64,000 nucleotides of DNA, from NCBI GenBank assembly GCA_036023115.1, contig JAYKKT010000061.1, forward strand, positions 17,893,501-17,957,500, given 5' to 3'. How positions within the stretch are numbered: the stretch's first letter is position 1; each line of letters starts with the position of its first letter. The DNA is from Brasenia schreberi (Eukaryota; Streptophyta; Magnoliopsida; Nymphaeales; Cabombaceae). The notes beneath the pieces were generated by a model, which was given only the letters and a program-made list of their open reading frames with translations, had not been told where the DNA came from and did no database searches. Positions 23,501 through 36,380 of this stretch are shown in pieces. The translations under genes were made by a program, and so were the position numbers.

Positions 23501-23881
23501 CGTCCGCCTTCGTTTCTGCCTTCCGGAGATGACTTCAGATGTTATTTTGATAAGAACAGGGTCTTGGACGTTCGAGATCCTGGGATGTGAATCAGATACA
23601 AGAGTTGCTGCGCCGAGCTCGACATGTGCTCCGGTTCTGGGCTCTTCTTGGCTCTCCTGGTCCTGTCTTGATCGGGCCAAGCCACTTCGGGGTTTCAAAA
23701 CATGTTTTAAAAGGGTTTTTTTAAAAGCCATATCGTATGTTTTTGAAAGATATAGTTTAAAACATATGTACAGGGTTGTCTAGAAGGCTCCTGGGTTTCC
23801 AAACTCAAAATGGCCCTTTGGGGCTGCTTTTACAAAACCAGGTTTGTTTTAAGGAATTTGTGGGATTTCGGGGTGTTTACA
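20587..23881 (-). mobile_element. Solo LTR S2, TSD AAAAT
   Basis: A complete minus-strand LTR starts TGTAGACGC at 20587 and ends GTGTTTACA at 23881, 3,295 bases. It is flanked by AAAAT at 20582-20586 and 23882-23886. It sits in the 3' UTR of A and carries no internal region. It is close in sequence to A's own LTRs, so it comes from the same subfamily. Confidence 0.95.
22611..22646 (-). promoter_or_regulatory. LTR promoter of solo LTR S2
   Basis: The minus strand reads TATTTAAA (22646-22639), then the C-run and GGGGGCGGGTTT. A donor GTAAGT follows on the minus strand at 22373-22368. Confidence 0.6.
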
Positions 23882-24907
23882 AAAATCCTTCTTCTTACAA
23901 AGAAAGGCCTAGTTCAACATAGCAAGATACTTGCAAGTAGTACGTGCTATTTCTAAATAGGCTGATCTGGAATGGATCGAGTGTAGGCTTGGGATAAGTC
24001 CTCCCCTCTTCTCTCCTATTTCCAAAAGGAAAACAAAGGCCCAAATCAAAAGGGAATTTCCCATTTAAAGTCTCTTTCCAAAAGAAAGAAACCAGACTTC
24101 AAAAAGAAAAATCGATTCTCTTATGAAAAAGAGGGATTAAAGAATAAATACTCCCAAAGGGAGACCCTCTATGAAAAAAACAAAAGGAAAAAGAGGCCAA
24201 AAAGCTCAAAAAGAGCAGTTTTCCGCCTTCTATGCCTTAAGCCACGGGACGCTTCAGAAGGGACCGTGGTATCTCTTTCCCATCCCTAACTTATCCCAAG
24301 CTAAAGCATGGTTCATTTCGAGGAATCCTAAAGTAAAAATAGGATTTACTTACTTGAATTTCATCTTGTTTGAGAATTCGACGTTTCGAGTAAGGCGTAG
24401 GAATTTGAAATGAAGCTTGTTTTCTTATAAAACCTCCGCTAGATAAGCGAGTGTTAAGACTCAAACAAGGGCAAGCACGAAGAGCTCGAGATCCTTAGGA
24501 TCGAGGCTCAAGACAGTTGTCCCTTTTTGTAAATAGCTTTTGTAAATAAGTTTTGAAAACCGAACATCGAATAGCATAGGAGTTGCTCACCTGGAGCAAT
24601 AGACCTTGTAAGTCTCTAGAGTTCGACCACATCTGGTCTCTGGGAGGTCGCCACTCTTGGCACCACACCCATGTCATCTGCATTCCACGCATGGTACTTG
24701 CATGAACATGATCCCATTTAGGACCAGATTCCATAAGTAAACCCTTTGGCGTGATATCTCCTCCTACCAGAGTTTGTAAATTGAGATTTTGCTAAAAGTG
24801 GGACGATCCCATATTCTTCGTGGCTAGATCTAGGGAGACATTAAAAGGCGTGTTTGTCATCTTTGCCCTTATCCAAATCTATTTGGACAAGGCGAAAGAG
24901 GGGCATC

Positions 24908-27900
24908 TGTAAACACCCCGAAATCCCACGAATTTCTTAAACAAACCTGGTTTTGTAAAAGCAGCCCCAAAGGGCCATTTTTGAGTTTGGAAACCCAGGA
25001 GCCTTCCAGACAACCCTGTATATATGTTTTAAACTTTATCTTTCAAAAACATATGATATGGCTTTTGAAAACTTTTAAAACACGTTTTTGAAACCCCGAA
25101 GCGGCTTGGCCCAATCAAGACAGGACTAGGAGAGCTAAGAAGAGCCCGGAACCGGAGCACATGTCGAGCCCGGCACAACAACTCTTGTATCTGATTCGCA
25201 CCCCAGGATCTCGAACGTCCAAGACCCTGTTCTTATCAAAATAGCATTTGAAGTCATCTCCGGAAGGCAGAAACGGAGGCGGACGACTATGTTGGCGAAG
25301 ACCCAACGCAGACGGAGTACTGATGCTGTCAGGCCCCGCACGAATCGTCTGTTTCGAACTCAGCTCGAAGGAGTCAGAGTTCAGTTTGGATTGGATCTGG
25401 ACCATATATATCCAGATTCCAATCCAAACCCATATGTGGACTTGGATTTGGATTTGGATCCAAAGATCCAATCCAATATCCATATCCATGGCACACATCA
25501 CCTTCTCATAAATGGAGGTGGGGCCCACTTGAAATTCACGTGGGATATTGGGCATGAGAGAGAGTGGGGGTGAAAAATATCAAGAGTGTTGTATTAAGCT
25601 TGACTTGTGTGTCAAGTTTGGGTTTAATCATGTGGGTTAGCCTAATTGAGTGGGTTTAAGCTTGTAATTAGCTAAAACCTAACCTAGGGCTGCACCAACA
25701 TGGGGTGATCAAGGTCTATGGGCCATGCTAAGGGAGCTCCCTCACCTAAACCTAACCCAAAATGACTAATCCTAGCCTAAACCCCTAATCCACCCCTAAT
25801 CCCAACCTAATCACCTAACCCACTTCCCTAATCCCAGCCTAATCCCAACCTAATCACCTAACCCACTTCCCTAATCCCGGCCTAATCCCAACCTAATCAC
25901 CTAACCCACTTCCCTAATCCTTCCCTAATTCTAGACTAATTTCCCTAATCCTAGCCTAAACCTAGCCTAATCACCTAACCTAGCTCACTAAACCTCACCC
26001 TAAAACCCAACCACCTAACCTAGCCCTAAACCCCTAAACCACCCTTAGCCCACAATCTACCCAAACCCCTAGTTTTAAAATATCTGGCCCAACCCTTTCC
26101 AGCCCACCTTATCTACATACCACCCTACCTAAACCACCTAACCACTACCCTCAGCCCAGCCCTAACCGACCTACCCATCCCCTATTTAAACCCCTCCCCT
26201 TTGGGGGCGGGTTTTCAAAGAAAGGAGAAGGCCCTCACCTCAGCCCAGCCGGCTCCACTCTCCACCTACCCGCCTGCCCCACTCTCCACCTGCTCCACTC
26301 TCCACCAGCTCTACCTGTACCGCCACCTTCCCTCTTCCATCCACCACCATTCCCCAGCCGGACGCCACCACCTTCACCCAACCGAACCAGCCAAGAGCCC
26401 ACCTGCCTGCCTGCTCCTCATTGCCTTCCACCGCCTCTCCCCCTTCGGTAAGTACCCTAACTCTATCAAAACCCTTCTCTTCCACCTCTCCACTCCTAGC
26501 CACCTACCCTATCCTCATCTCAGCCCTTTTGCCACCACCCTTTTTACTTAGCCGAACCAAGCCAAACCCAAACTGCCGGCCACTACCTAGCCATCATATC
26601 CCATTCGGCCTTCCCCTAGGTGTCCCATTCAGCCTTCCCACAAACTCCCCTTTAGGTCCAGTTTCCCTAAACACTATACTCCCCTAGTGACCATAAAAAC
26701 CCACTTATTTAGCCCCTTTAAACCCCCCACCTTGAGGCGACATCTACTTGCCACCGGCCACCTTCGAGGCGCCTATCCCGCGCCCCACTTGCAGCCGGCC
26801 AGCACCTTTGATCACCTATCTTCGCGGAGCTCCCGTTTGCAGCCCAAGGCGAAGCCAAGCCCACGCCCAAGCAAGACCTCTACGGACCAGCTACTCGTAA
26901 GTGTCTAAACTCAGTCTTTAGTTGTATACTTGCTTCAGATTCAATTTGATACGGGGTTGTAATAATGGAGCATAGTCTCCCCCCGCTTGTAATAACGTGG
27001 CTTGGCACAACCACACACGTGCACTCTCTTAGTCGTGCACGATTTTGAACACACACGGGCCCAATCAGCCCCTAATACATAAGTGTATATATATACTTTC
27101 ATTTTCGAAGGGTTTTGTTTAAGTTGGGTGCGTTGTCTTTCAATTCAAGCACTCACACACATTGAGCTTTCGCTCTTATTTGAAAGACCCAAGTAAGGGC
27201 CGACCTATACTATTTGGGTTTTATTTCATGTCGTGTGAGTAAGTCTTTCAATTCAAGCACTCTCACACACATTGAGCTTTCGCTCTTATTTGAAAGACCC
27301 AAGTAAGGGCCGACCTATACTATTTGGGTTTCATTTCATGTCGTGTGAGTAAGTCTTTCAATTCAAGCACTTTCACACACATTGAGCCTTTGCTCTTACT
27401 CCCAAGACCTTAGTAAAGGCCTTATTGCAGTTATATTTGGGTTTCATTTATGTCGTGTGGGTAGTCTTCCAATTCAAGCACTCTCACACACATTGAGCCT
27501 TCGCTCTTATTCCCAAGACCTTAGTCAAGGCCATACTGCAATTTATATTTGGGTTTAATTTCATGTCGTGTGTGTAAGTCTTTCAATTCAAGCACGCACC
27601 CACATTGAGCCTTCGCTCTTATTTGCAAGACCCGAGTAAGGGCTCATATACATAAGCTATATACATATCTCCCTTCGGTTATTTCCCTTCGGTCATTTCC
27701 CTTCGGTTATTTCCCTTCGGTTATTTCCCTTCTGTTATTTCCCCTTCAGTATTGTCTTTACATTTCGGGTTTTCCCTTTGGAGTAGCGTGAGTTTGCATT
27801 GCATCTACGCCATACCACGAGGTAGGACGCATATTGCATCGAAGCAAGCCCCGCTCGAATTCGCCCATGTAGTGGAGTGTTCATAACACACAAACTAGGT

Positions 27901-28262
27901 GGCCCGAAAAGGGATAAAAGAAAAGACTTAGGCACGTGCAAATCCACGTGATCTAAAACATGCAACCGCATCTTAATGACCCGAAATAGACACCTCGAAC
28001 CGCTTCGTAGACTTTCCTCCAAAAACTCGATTTTTGCAAAGCGTACAGACTGACCCTTGCGCATCGGTGCAAGAAGGTCTGCGACGACAAGAGCTTACTT
28101 GCTCACAGTCGCCACGTTTAGAAGTCAGTGTTAAAAATATCTTCGCTAGCTTAAGTAAGCTAGCTGGCACGCCCTATTTGTATACATAGGCCTTCGACAC
28201 ACGAGAAGATCCGCTCCAAGCCCCGAAAGAGGCGAAGAGGCGGGGATTTTCGCGCGTCTACA
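24908..28262 (+). repeat. 3' LTR of element A
   Basis: TGTAAACACC at 24908 to GTCTACA at 28262, 3,355 bases. TATTTAAA lies at 26183-26190 with the GC hairpin after it, and a donor GTAAGT at 26448-26453. It is about 80 bases longer than the 5' LTR, mostly through one more CCTAATC block near 25840 and extra 14-bp minisatellite units near 27700. Confidence 0.95.
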
Positions 28263-28267
28263 AAAAC

Positions 28268-29657
28268 CATCTCCAAAACCACATTTTGGCAAACTCTTTC
28301 GAAAACCAAGTGTGGAAGATGCACTTCGTTGGGGCACGAAACCAACGAGGGGCTGGTGCTAGGGTCATCCTCATCTCCCCTGAAAAGGGCGAGATTCCCA
28401 TAGCAATCCGCCTAGATTTCGAATGTTCCAACAACATAGCTGAGTATGAAGCATCATACAAGGCTTAAGGATTTCAAAAACTCTAGGGGCATCATGCATC
28501 AAGGTCTTTGGAGATTCGCTCCTTGTCATAAACTAAGTTTTGAAAATTTGGCAAGTGCGTAACGAAAAACTCCTTCCATATCACGAGTTGGCCACTCGAT
28601 TGGTTGAGTCATTCCAATCGTGTAAACTCACACACGTAGGAAGAGAGGATAATGGCGTTGTCGATGCCCTCTCCTCCTTGGGTTCAGCCCTAAAAGTCAA
28701 TCCCATTTTAGGGACCCGATCTTTAGAAATATGGCATGCACCCAACCCATCCACACATGATTTGGATATTTGCCAAAATAACCCAGATTTTGTTGAAAAA
28801 CCTTGGTTTTATGACATCAAAGAATTTCTAGAAAATGGGGGATTCACCGAGGATGCCACATCCAAAGATAAGGCATTCATCCGTAAAATTTCATCCTGAT
28901 ACACCATTCTGGGTGGGGTTCTATATAAGAAAAGTTTTACCGGCATCCTACTTAGATGTGTCGATCTAGAGGAGGCTAGGACTGTGATGCATGAGTTCCA
29001 CGATGGAGAATGTGGTCATGTTAATGCCAACATGATGGCAATGAAAATACTTAGAGCGGGCTATTTTTGGTCCACCCTGAAAAAGGATTGTCACGATCAT
29101 GTTAGGAAGTGTCATCCATGTCAAGTGCATGGGCACACCATTCATATCCCATCATCTGCATTGCATTCCATGGTCAGCCCCTGGCCATTTACCATGTGGG
29201 CGCTTGATATCGTAGGGCCGATCTTTCCAAAAGCCTCGAATGGGCATCGATTCATTTTAGCAGCCACTGAGTATTTCTCCAAGTCGGTAGAAGCCATTTC
29301 CCTGACCAACATACAGGGGCAACATGTGGTGACTTTCATTAGGAGGAATATCTTGGCTCGATTTGGGGTTCCACGAGACCTTGTGTCCGATAATGGCAAC
29401 CCATTCAAAAACGAGCGGATGGTTAAGTTGTGCAACACGTATGGCATAACTCACCACTTCTCTTCGCCCTACTACCCTCAAGGCAACGGCCAAGCCGAAG
29501 CCACAAACAAGACTCTCATTAGTATAATTGAGAAGAATTTAGAGAAGGGTAGGACGTGGCACGAGAAGCTGGATGAGGCCTTATGGGCTTATAGGACTTC
29601 CATCCGGACTCCCACGAATGCCACACCATTCGAATTGGTCTATGGCACAAATGCCAT
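28268..29657 (+). pseudogene. pol: Second RNase H and integrase part of host element H
   Basis: This continues H's pol directly after the piece ending at 10378. It covers the archaeal-type RNase H, whose first catalytic Asp is replaced (KMHFVGA instead of KMHFDGA). Next come the integrase zinc finger (one Gly codon lost in HDGECGH), the catalytic core with SDNG, and QAEA. Breaks: a one-base deletion near 28450 and TGA at 28897-28899 (from CGA). It stops at GCCAT (29653-29657), the TSD of element G, and continues at 60656. Confidence 0.92.
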
Positions 29658-32600
29658 TGTAGACGCGCGAAAATCCCCATGCCTCCCCGCCTTTCCTGGG
29701 CTTGGAGTGGATCCTCTCGTGCGTCTAAGGCCTATTTATGTAAACAGGGCGTGCTAGCTAGCTTACCTAAGCTAGCGAAGATATATTTAAACTGACTTCT
29801 AATCGTGGTGACTGTGAGCAAGTGAGCTCTTGTCGTTGCAGACCTTCTTGCACCGATGCGCAAGGGTTAGTCTGTACGCTTTGCAAAAAATCGAGTTTTT
29901 GGGATAGAAAGCCTACGCAGCGGTTTGAGGTGTCTAATTCGGGTTTTTTAGATGCGATTGCAGATTTTAGATCATGTGGATTTGCACGTGCCTAAGTCTT
30001 TCCTTTTATCCCTTTATGGGCCACCTAGTTTGTGTGTTATGAACACTCCACTACATGGGCGAATTCGAGCGGGGCTTGCTTTGATGCAATATGCGTCCTA
30101 CCTCGTGGTATGGCGTAGATGCAATGCAAACTCACACTACTCCAAAGGGAAAACCCGAATGTAAAGACAATGCCGAAGGGAAATAACCGAAGGGAAATAA
30201 CCGAAGGGAAATGACTTGTAATGTAAATGCCGAAGGGAGATATGTATATAGAGTAGGTATATGGGCCCTTACTCGGGTCTTGCAAATAAGAGCGAAGGCA
30301 CAATGTGGGTGCGTGCTTGAATTGAAAGACTTACACACACGACATGAAATGAAACCCAAATATAAATTGCAGTATGGCCTTAACTAAGGTCTTGGGAATA
30401 AGAGCGAAAGCTCAATGTGTGTGAGTGCTTGAATTGAAGTACTACGCACACAACATGAAATGAAACCCAAATATAACTGCAATAGGCCTTGACTAAGGTC
30501 TTGGGAGTAAGAGCGAAAGCTCAATGTGTGTGAGTGCTTGAATTGAAGTACTACGCACACAACATGAAATTAAACCCAAATAGTATAACACGGCCCTTAC
30601 TTGGGTCCTTCAAATAAGAGCGAAGGCTCAATGTGTGTGAGAGTGCTTGAATTGAAAGACTTACACACACGACATGAAATAAAAACCCAAATAGTATAGG
30701 TTGGCCCTTACTTGGGTCCTTCAAATAAGAGCGAAGGCTCAATGTGTGTGAGTGCTTGAATTGAAAGACTTACACACACGACATGAAATGAAAACCCAAA
30801 TAGTATAGGTCGGCCCTTACTTGGGTCTTTCAAATAAGAGCGAAGGCTCAATGTGTGTGAGTGCTTGAATTGAAAGACAACACACTCAACTTAAGCAAAA
30901 CCCTACAAAATTAAAGTATATGTATATATTTATGTATTAGGGGCTGATTAGGCCCGTGTGTGTTCAAAATTGTGCAAACTAAGAGAGTGCACGTGTGTGG
31001 GTGTGCCAAACCACGTTATTACAAGCGGGGGGAGACTATGCTCCGTTATTACAACCTCGTATCGAATTGAATCTCAAGCAAGTATACAGCTAAAGACCGA
31101 GTTAGGCACTTACTAATAGCTGGTCCGAAGATGCCTTGCTTGAGCGTGGGCTTGGCCTTCGCCTTGGGCTGCAAAAGGGAGCTCCGCGAGGTTGAACGGC
31201 AAGAGGTGCTGGCCGAGTGTCCTTAGCATGCGGAAGAGGCGCCTTGAAGGTGGTCGGCTACTAGCAAAGGGCTGTTTATGGTGTGTTGGGTTAAAGGACC
31301 TAAGTAGGGTCACTAAGGGAGTATGGCACTAAGGGAAGCTCAAGGGAAGATCTGATGGGGCACCTAAGGTTGGCGGGTTGCTGGCCGAGTGAAGGGGCAA
31401 CAGTCGGTTGGAGTGGCCGACTAGGAGGACTTAGTGGTGGCGGGTAGTTGGAGTGGCTAGGAGTGATGTAAGGTAGGGGAGCTAGCTAGGATATGGGGCC
31501 AAGGGGTAGTGGTTGTAGTAGGTGTATTAGGATGATACGGGCAGGTTTAGGGAGTCGGATAGGGTGGCCGAATGGGTCTAAAGGTCTAGGTGGTGGCGGG
31601 TAGTTAGGGTGCTATGGGTTCAGCTGAGTGAGAAGGGTGGCAGCAAGTGGAAGGGCTGGTGTTAGGGTGATAGGGGAGTGGATTAGGTGGCTGAGAGTGG
31701 AGAGGGAGTGAAGAGGTGGTAAGGTAGGATGTAGGGGACTTACCGGGTGAAGAGAGGGTGGCGCTCAGCTGGAAGGAAGTGGTGCAGGTGGTGGCGTTCG
31801 GCTGGAAGGTAGTGGTGTAGGTGGTGGCGTTCGGCTGGAAGGTAGTGGTGTAGGTGGTGGCGGGATGTGGAGTAGGTGGTGGTGGGATGTGGAGCAGGTG
31901 GAGCAGGTGGAGCAGGGGGAGCAGGTGGAATTCGACTGAGCTTGGGGATGTGGAGGACCCGGGTGGGAATGGGTGGGCTGCTAGGTTATGAAACCCGCCC
32001 CCAAGGGGGGGGGTTTATATAGGGCTGGGTTAGGTCGGTTAGGGCTGGGTTTGGGGTAGTGGTTAGGTGGTTTAGGTAGGGTGGTATGATAATAAGGTGG
32101 GTGGAAAGGGGTACGGTCAGATATTTTAAATACAAGTGGTTTGGGTAGGTTGTGGGCTAAGGGTGGTTTAGGGGTTTAGGGTTTGGTTAGGTGGGTTGGT
32201 TCTAGGGTGAGGTTTAGTGAGCTAGGTTAGGTGATTAGGCTAGGATTAGGCTAGGTTTAGGGAAATTAACCTAGGTTTAGGGAAGGATTAGTGAAGTGGG
32301 TTAGGTGATTAGGTTGGGATTAGGCCGAGATTAGGGAAGTAGGTTAGGTGATTAGGCTCAGATTAGGGGCGGATTAGGGTGGAAGGCTAGGATTAGGTAT
32401 TTTTGGTTGGGTTTTGGTGAAGGAGCTCCCTTTGCATGGCCCATAGACCTTAACCACATCATGTTGGTGTAGCCCTAGGTTGGGTTTTGGCTAATTACAA
32501 GCTTAAACCCACTCAATTAGGCTAACCCACATGATTAACCCCAAACTTGACACACAAGTCAAGCTTAATTACAACCACACTTGATCTTATCCACCCCCAC

Positions 32601-33264
32601 TCTCTCTCATGCCCATAATCCCACGTGAAATTCAAGTGGGCCCCACCTCCATTTATGAGAAGGTGATGTGGGCCATGGATATGGATATTGGATTGGATTT
32701 TTGAATCCAAATCCAAATCCAAGTCCATACATGGGTTTGGATTGGGATCTGGATATATATGGTCCAGATCCGATCCAAACTGAACTCTGACTCCTTCGAG
32801 CTGTGTTCGAAACGAACGGTTTGTGTGGGGCCTGACAGCATCAGTGCTCCGTCTGCGTTGGGTCTTCACCAACATGATCGTTCGTCTCTGTTTTCGCCTT
32901 CCGGAGATGACTTCAAACAAAGTTTCGATGATAACAGGGTCTTGGACGTTCGAGATCCTGGGGGTGTGGATTTGATACGAGAGTTGCTGTGCCGGGCTTG
33001 ACATGCGCTCCGGTTTCGGGGCTCTCCTTAGCTTTCCTGGTCCTGTCTAGCTTAGGCCATGCTGTTTCGGGTTTTTTTTAAAAAAAACATGTTTACAAAG
33101 GTTTTAAAAGCCATATCATGTTTTTTTGAAATATAAAAGTTTAAAACATATATACAGGGTTGTCTGGAAGGCTCTTGGGTTTCTAGACTCAAAATAGCCC
33201 TTTGGGGCTGCTTTTACAAAACCAGATGGGTTTGAGAAATTCGTGGGATTTTGGGGTGTTTACA
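29658..33264 (-). repeat. 3' LTR of element G
   Basis: It runs from TGTAGACGC at 29658 to GTGTTTACA at 33264 in plus coordinates, 3,607 bases. It is very like the 5' LTR at 57061-60650 and shares the same tandem-repeat layout. A perfect telo-box on the minus strand lies near 32175-32186. In the outer 130 bases the two LTRs differ at about four positions by eye. Confidence 0.95.
31990..32021 (-). promoter_or_regulatory. LTR promoter of element G (3' LTR)
   Basis: The minus strand reads TATATAAA (32021-32014), then the C-run, TT and GGGGGCGGGTTT. A donor GTAAGT follows at 31743-31738. Confidence 0.65.
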
Positions 33265-34429
33265 GATGCGCCTCTTTGTCCTTGTCCAAATCGATTTGGA
33301 TAAGGGCAAAGATGACAAACACCCCTTTCAGTGTCTCCCTAGATCTAGCCACGAAGAATATGGGATCGTCCCAATTTTTAGCAAAATCTCAATTTAAAAC
33401 TCTGGTAGGAGGAGATATCACGCCAAAGGGTATATTATGGAATCTGGTCCTAAAATGGGATCATGTTTATGCAAGAGCCATGCATGGAATGCAGATGACA
33501 TGGGTGTGGTGCCAAGAGTGGCGACCTCCCAAAGACCAGATGTGGTCGAACTCTAGAGACTTACAAGGCCTGTTGCTCCAAGTGAGCCAAAATCCTATGC
33601 TGTTCGATGTTCGGTTTTCAAAACTTATTTACAAAACTATTTACAAAAGGGACAATTGTCTTGAGCCTCGATCCTAAGGATCTCGAGCTCTTCGTGCTTG
33701 CCCTTGTTTGAGTCTTAACACTCGCTTATCTAGCGGAGGTTTTATAAGAAAACAAGGCATATTTCAAATTCCTACGCCTTACTCAAAACATCGAATTCTC
33801 AAACAAGACGAAATTCAAGTAAGTAAGTCCTATTTTACTTTAGGATTCCTCGAAATGAATCATGCTTTAGCTTGGGATAAGACAAGGATGGGAAAGAGAT
33901 ACCACGGTCCCTTCTGAAACGTCCCATGGTTTGAGGCAAAGAAGGCGGAAAACTGCTCTTTTTGAGCTTTTTGGCCTCTTTTTCCTTTTTTTCATCGAGG
34001 GTCTCCCTTTGGGAGTATTTTTTCTTTAATCCCTCTTTTTCACAAGAGAATCGATTTTTCTTTTGAATTCTGGTTTCTTTCTTTTGGAAAGAGACTTTGA
34101 ATGGGAAATTCCCTTTGTTTGGGCTTTTGTTTTCCTTTTGGAAGGAGAAGAGAAGAGGGGAGGACTTATCCCAAGCCTACACTCGATCCATTCCAGATCA
34201 GCCTATTTAGAAATAGCACGTACTACTTGCAAGTATCTTGCTATGTTGAACTAGGCCTTTCTTTGTAAGAAGAAGGATTTTGAAATGTAACCATGATTTT
34301 GAAGACTCCACTCTTTCACAAGTGCGAATTCTCTCACTTTGGGTCGCACGACTTTGCCTTTGCACCTTATTTTCATGTCTCAGGGCAGCTATCCTAAAAT
34401 TTTTCGAAAACTGGAAATTAATCCAAATC
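33265..34429 (-). other. 3' UTR of element G
   Basis: Noncoding in the sense of the element. It contains the CCTTATCC/GGACAAGG inverted repeat (33283-33308 region). The polypurine tract is changed to AAAGAGGCGC by one substitution. The opposite strand carries the longest antisense open frame of this region. Confidence 0.8.
33312..33677 (+). other. Antisense open frame in 3' UTR of G
   Basis: An open frame of about 121 codons runs opposite to element G, from ATG 33312, across the inverted repeat and much of the 3' UTR. The product has no motif I recognise. Key stretches are DLATKNMGSSQFLAKSQF and MTWVWCQEWRPP. In E, A, B and H the same strand is split by frameshifts or stops, although pieces of the second stretch persist. 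It is more likely a chance frame in conserved DNA than a gene, but antisense frames have been described in some Tat-type elements. Confidence 0.25.
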
Positions 34430-35112
34430 CTACACATGATACTTCTTTAAGTATTGGATATTGATAGGATCTGCTAAATTCCTACCTTCTACGTTGATCA
34501 ACCAATACGAATTGTTCGTAGTGGTTGCTCGTACAACATAGGGTCCATCCCAGTTGGGGCGCCACTTTCCCAGGGGGTGTGGGCCACGATGGTGGATGGT
34601 TTTTAAGACCAAATCTCCCACTTCAAAGTGGCAAGGTCACATGTGTTTGCTATAATGTCGGGCTATCCTTTGCCGGTATGCACGAGCATGATCCATGGCA
34701 AGGAGTCGCCTCTCATCTAGCAAATCTAGTTCGGCCATCCTAGCGTGCTGAATTGTCTCTAGGGGGAGGTCAAGTGCTATGGATGTATGGAATGAATGCA
34801 GTTGAGTATGAATGGGAAGAATGGCGTATGTGCCATAGACCAATTCGAATGGTGTGGCATTCGTGGGAGTCTGGATGGAAGTCCTATAAGCCCATAAGGC
34901 TTCATCCAGCTTCTCGTGCCACGTCCTACCCTTCTCTAAGGTTTTCTCAATTATGCTAATGAGAGTCTTGTTCGTGGCTTCGGCTTGGCCGTTGCCTTGA
35001 GGGTAGTAGGGCGAGGAGAAGTGGTGAGTTATGTCATACGTGTTGCACAACTTAACCATCCGCTCGTTATTGAATGGGGTACCATTATCAGATACAAGGT
35101 CTCGTGGAACCC
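34430..35112 (-). pseudogene. pol: Integrase C-terminal part of element G
   Basis: This minus-strand piece holds the second catalytic Asp in SDNG, the catalytic Glu in NGQAEATNKT, and the C-terminal GPY/F domain. It ends KKYHV at 34430. A TGA at 34639-34637 (from AGA) breaks it within the C-terminal domain. It joins the main part of G's pol at 50926 once element B and one AACCC copy are removed. Confidence 0.92.
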
Positions 35113-36346
35113 TGTAAACACCCCGAAATCCCACGAATTTCTCAAATTCATCTGGTTTTGTAAAAGCAGCCCCAAAGGGCCATTTTGAGTCTGGAAACCC
35201 AGGAGCCTTCCAGACAACCCTGTATATATGTTTTAAACTTTATCTTTCAAAAACATATGATATGGCTTTTGAAAACCTTTTAAAACATGTTTTGAATCCC
35301 CGAAGTGGCTTGGCCCGATCAAGACAGGACCAAGAGAGCTAAGAAGAGCCCGTAACCGGAGCACATGTTGAGCCCGGCACAGCAACTCTTGTATCTGATT
35401 CACACACCCAGGATCTCGAACGTCCAAGACCCTGTTCTTATCAAAATAGCATTTGAAGTCATCTCCGGAAGGCAGAAACGGAGGCGGACGACTATGTTGG
35501 CGAAGACCCAACGCAGACGGAGTACTGATGCTGTCAGGCCCCGCACGAATCGTCCGTTTCGAACCCAACTCGAAGGAGTCAGAGTTCAGTTTGGATTGGA
35601 TCTGGACCATATATATCCAGATCCCAATCCAAACCCATATGTGGACTTGGATTTGGATTTGGATCCAGAGATCCAATCCAATATCCATATCCATAGCCCA
35701 CATCACCTTCTCATAAATGGAGGTAGGGCCCACTTGAAATTCACATGGGATATTGGGCATGAGAGAGAGTGGGGATGGAAAATATCAAGAGTGTTGTAAT
35801 TAAGCTTGACTTGTGTGTCAAGTTTGGGGTTAATCATGTGGGTTAGCCTAATTGAATGGGTTTAAGCTTGTAATTAGGTAAAACCTAACCTAGGGCTGCA
35901 CCAACATGAGGTGGTCAAGGTCTATGGGCCATGCTAAGGGAGCTCCTCCACCTAAACCTAACCCAAAACGCCTAATCCTAGCCTAAACCCCTAATCCGCC
36001 CCTAATCTGAACCTAATCACCTAACCCACTTCCCTAATCCCGGCCTAATCCCAACCTAATCACCTAACCCACTGCCCTAATCCTTCCCTAAACCTAGATT
36101 AATTTCCCTAATCCTAGCCTAAACGTAGCCTAATCACCTAACTTAGCTCACTAAACCTCACCCTAAAACCCAACCACCTAACCTAGCCCTAAACCCCTAA
36201 ACCACCCCTAGCCCACAATCTACCCAAACCCCTAGTTTCCAAAATATCTGGCCCAACCCTTTCCAGCCCACCTTATCTATATACCACCCTACCTAAACCA
36301 CCTAACCACTACCCCAAGCCCAGCCCTAACCGACCTACCCATCCCC

Positions 36347-36380
36347 TATTTAAACCCCCCCCCCCTTGGGGGCGGGTTTT
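36347..36380 (+). promoter_or_regulatory. LTR promoter of element B (5' LTR)
   Basis: TATTTAAA (36347-36354), then the C-run, TT and GGGGGCGGGTTT hairpin. A candidate donor, CGGTAAGTAT with GTAAGT at 36631-36636, lies about 280 bases downstream. Confidence 0.65.

Larger units (their letters stand above)
20432..24907 (+). other. 3' UTR of element A, split by S2
   Basis: The parts 20432-20586 and 23882-24907 match the 3' UTR of B. No gene is seen on the plus strand. At the end, CCTTATCC and GGACAAGG arms flank AAATCTATTT near 24868-24893. The polypurine tract GAAAGAGGGG (24894-24903) precedes the 3' LTR. Confidence 0.85.
10379..28262 (+). mobile_element. Element A, complete Tat-type retrotransposon, TSD AAAAC
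   Basis: A has a 5' LTR (10379-13651), an internal region (13652-24907) and a 3' LTR (24908-28262). It is flanked by AAAAC at 10374-10378 and 28263-28267. Without solo LTR S2 the internal region is about 7.96 kb, as in B. Both coding regions are broken. In the first 300 bases the two LTRs differ at about 7 positions by eye, so it is a fairly recent insertion. The LTR tandem arrays of the two ends are almost identical. Confidence 0.95.

Noticed and set aside
24171..24413. Lysine-rich 80-codon frame in the 3' UTR of A
   Set aside because: A-rich sequence; the frame is not kept in B, E, G or H.
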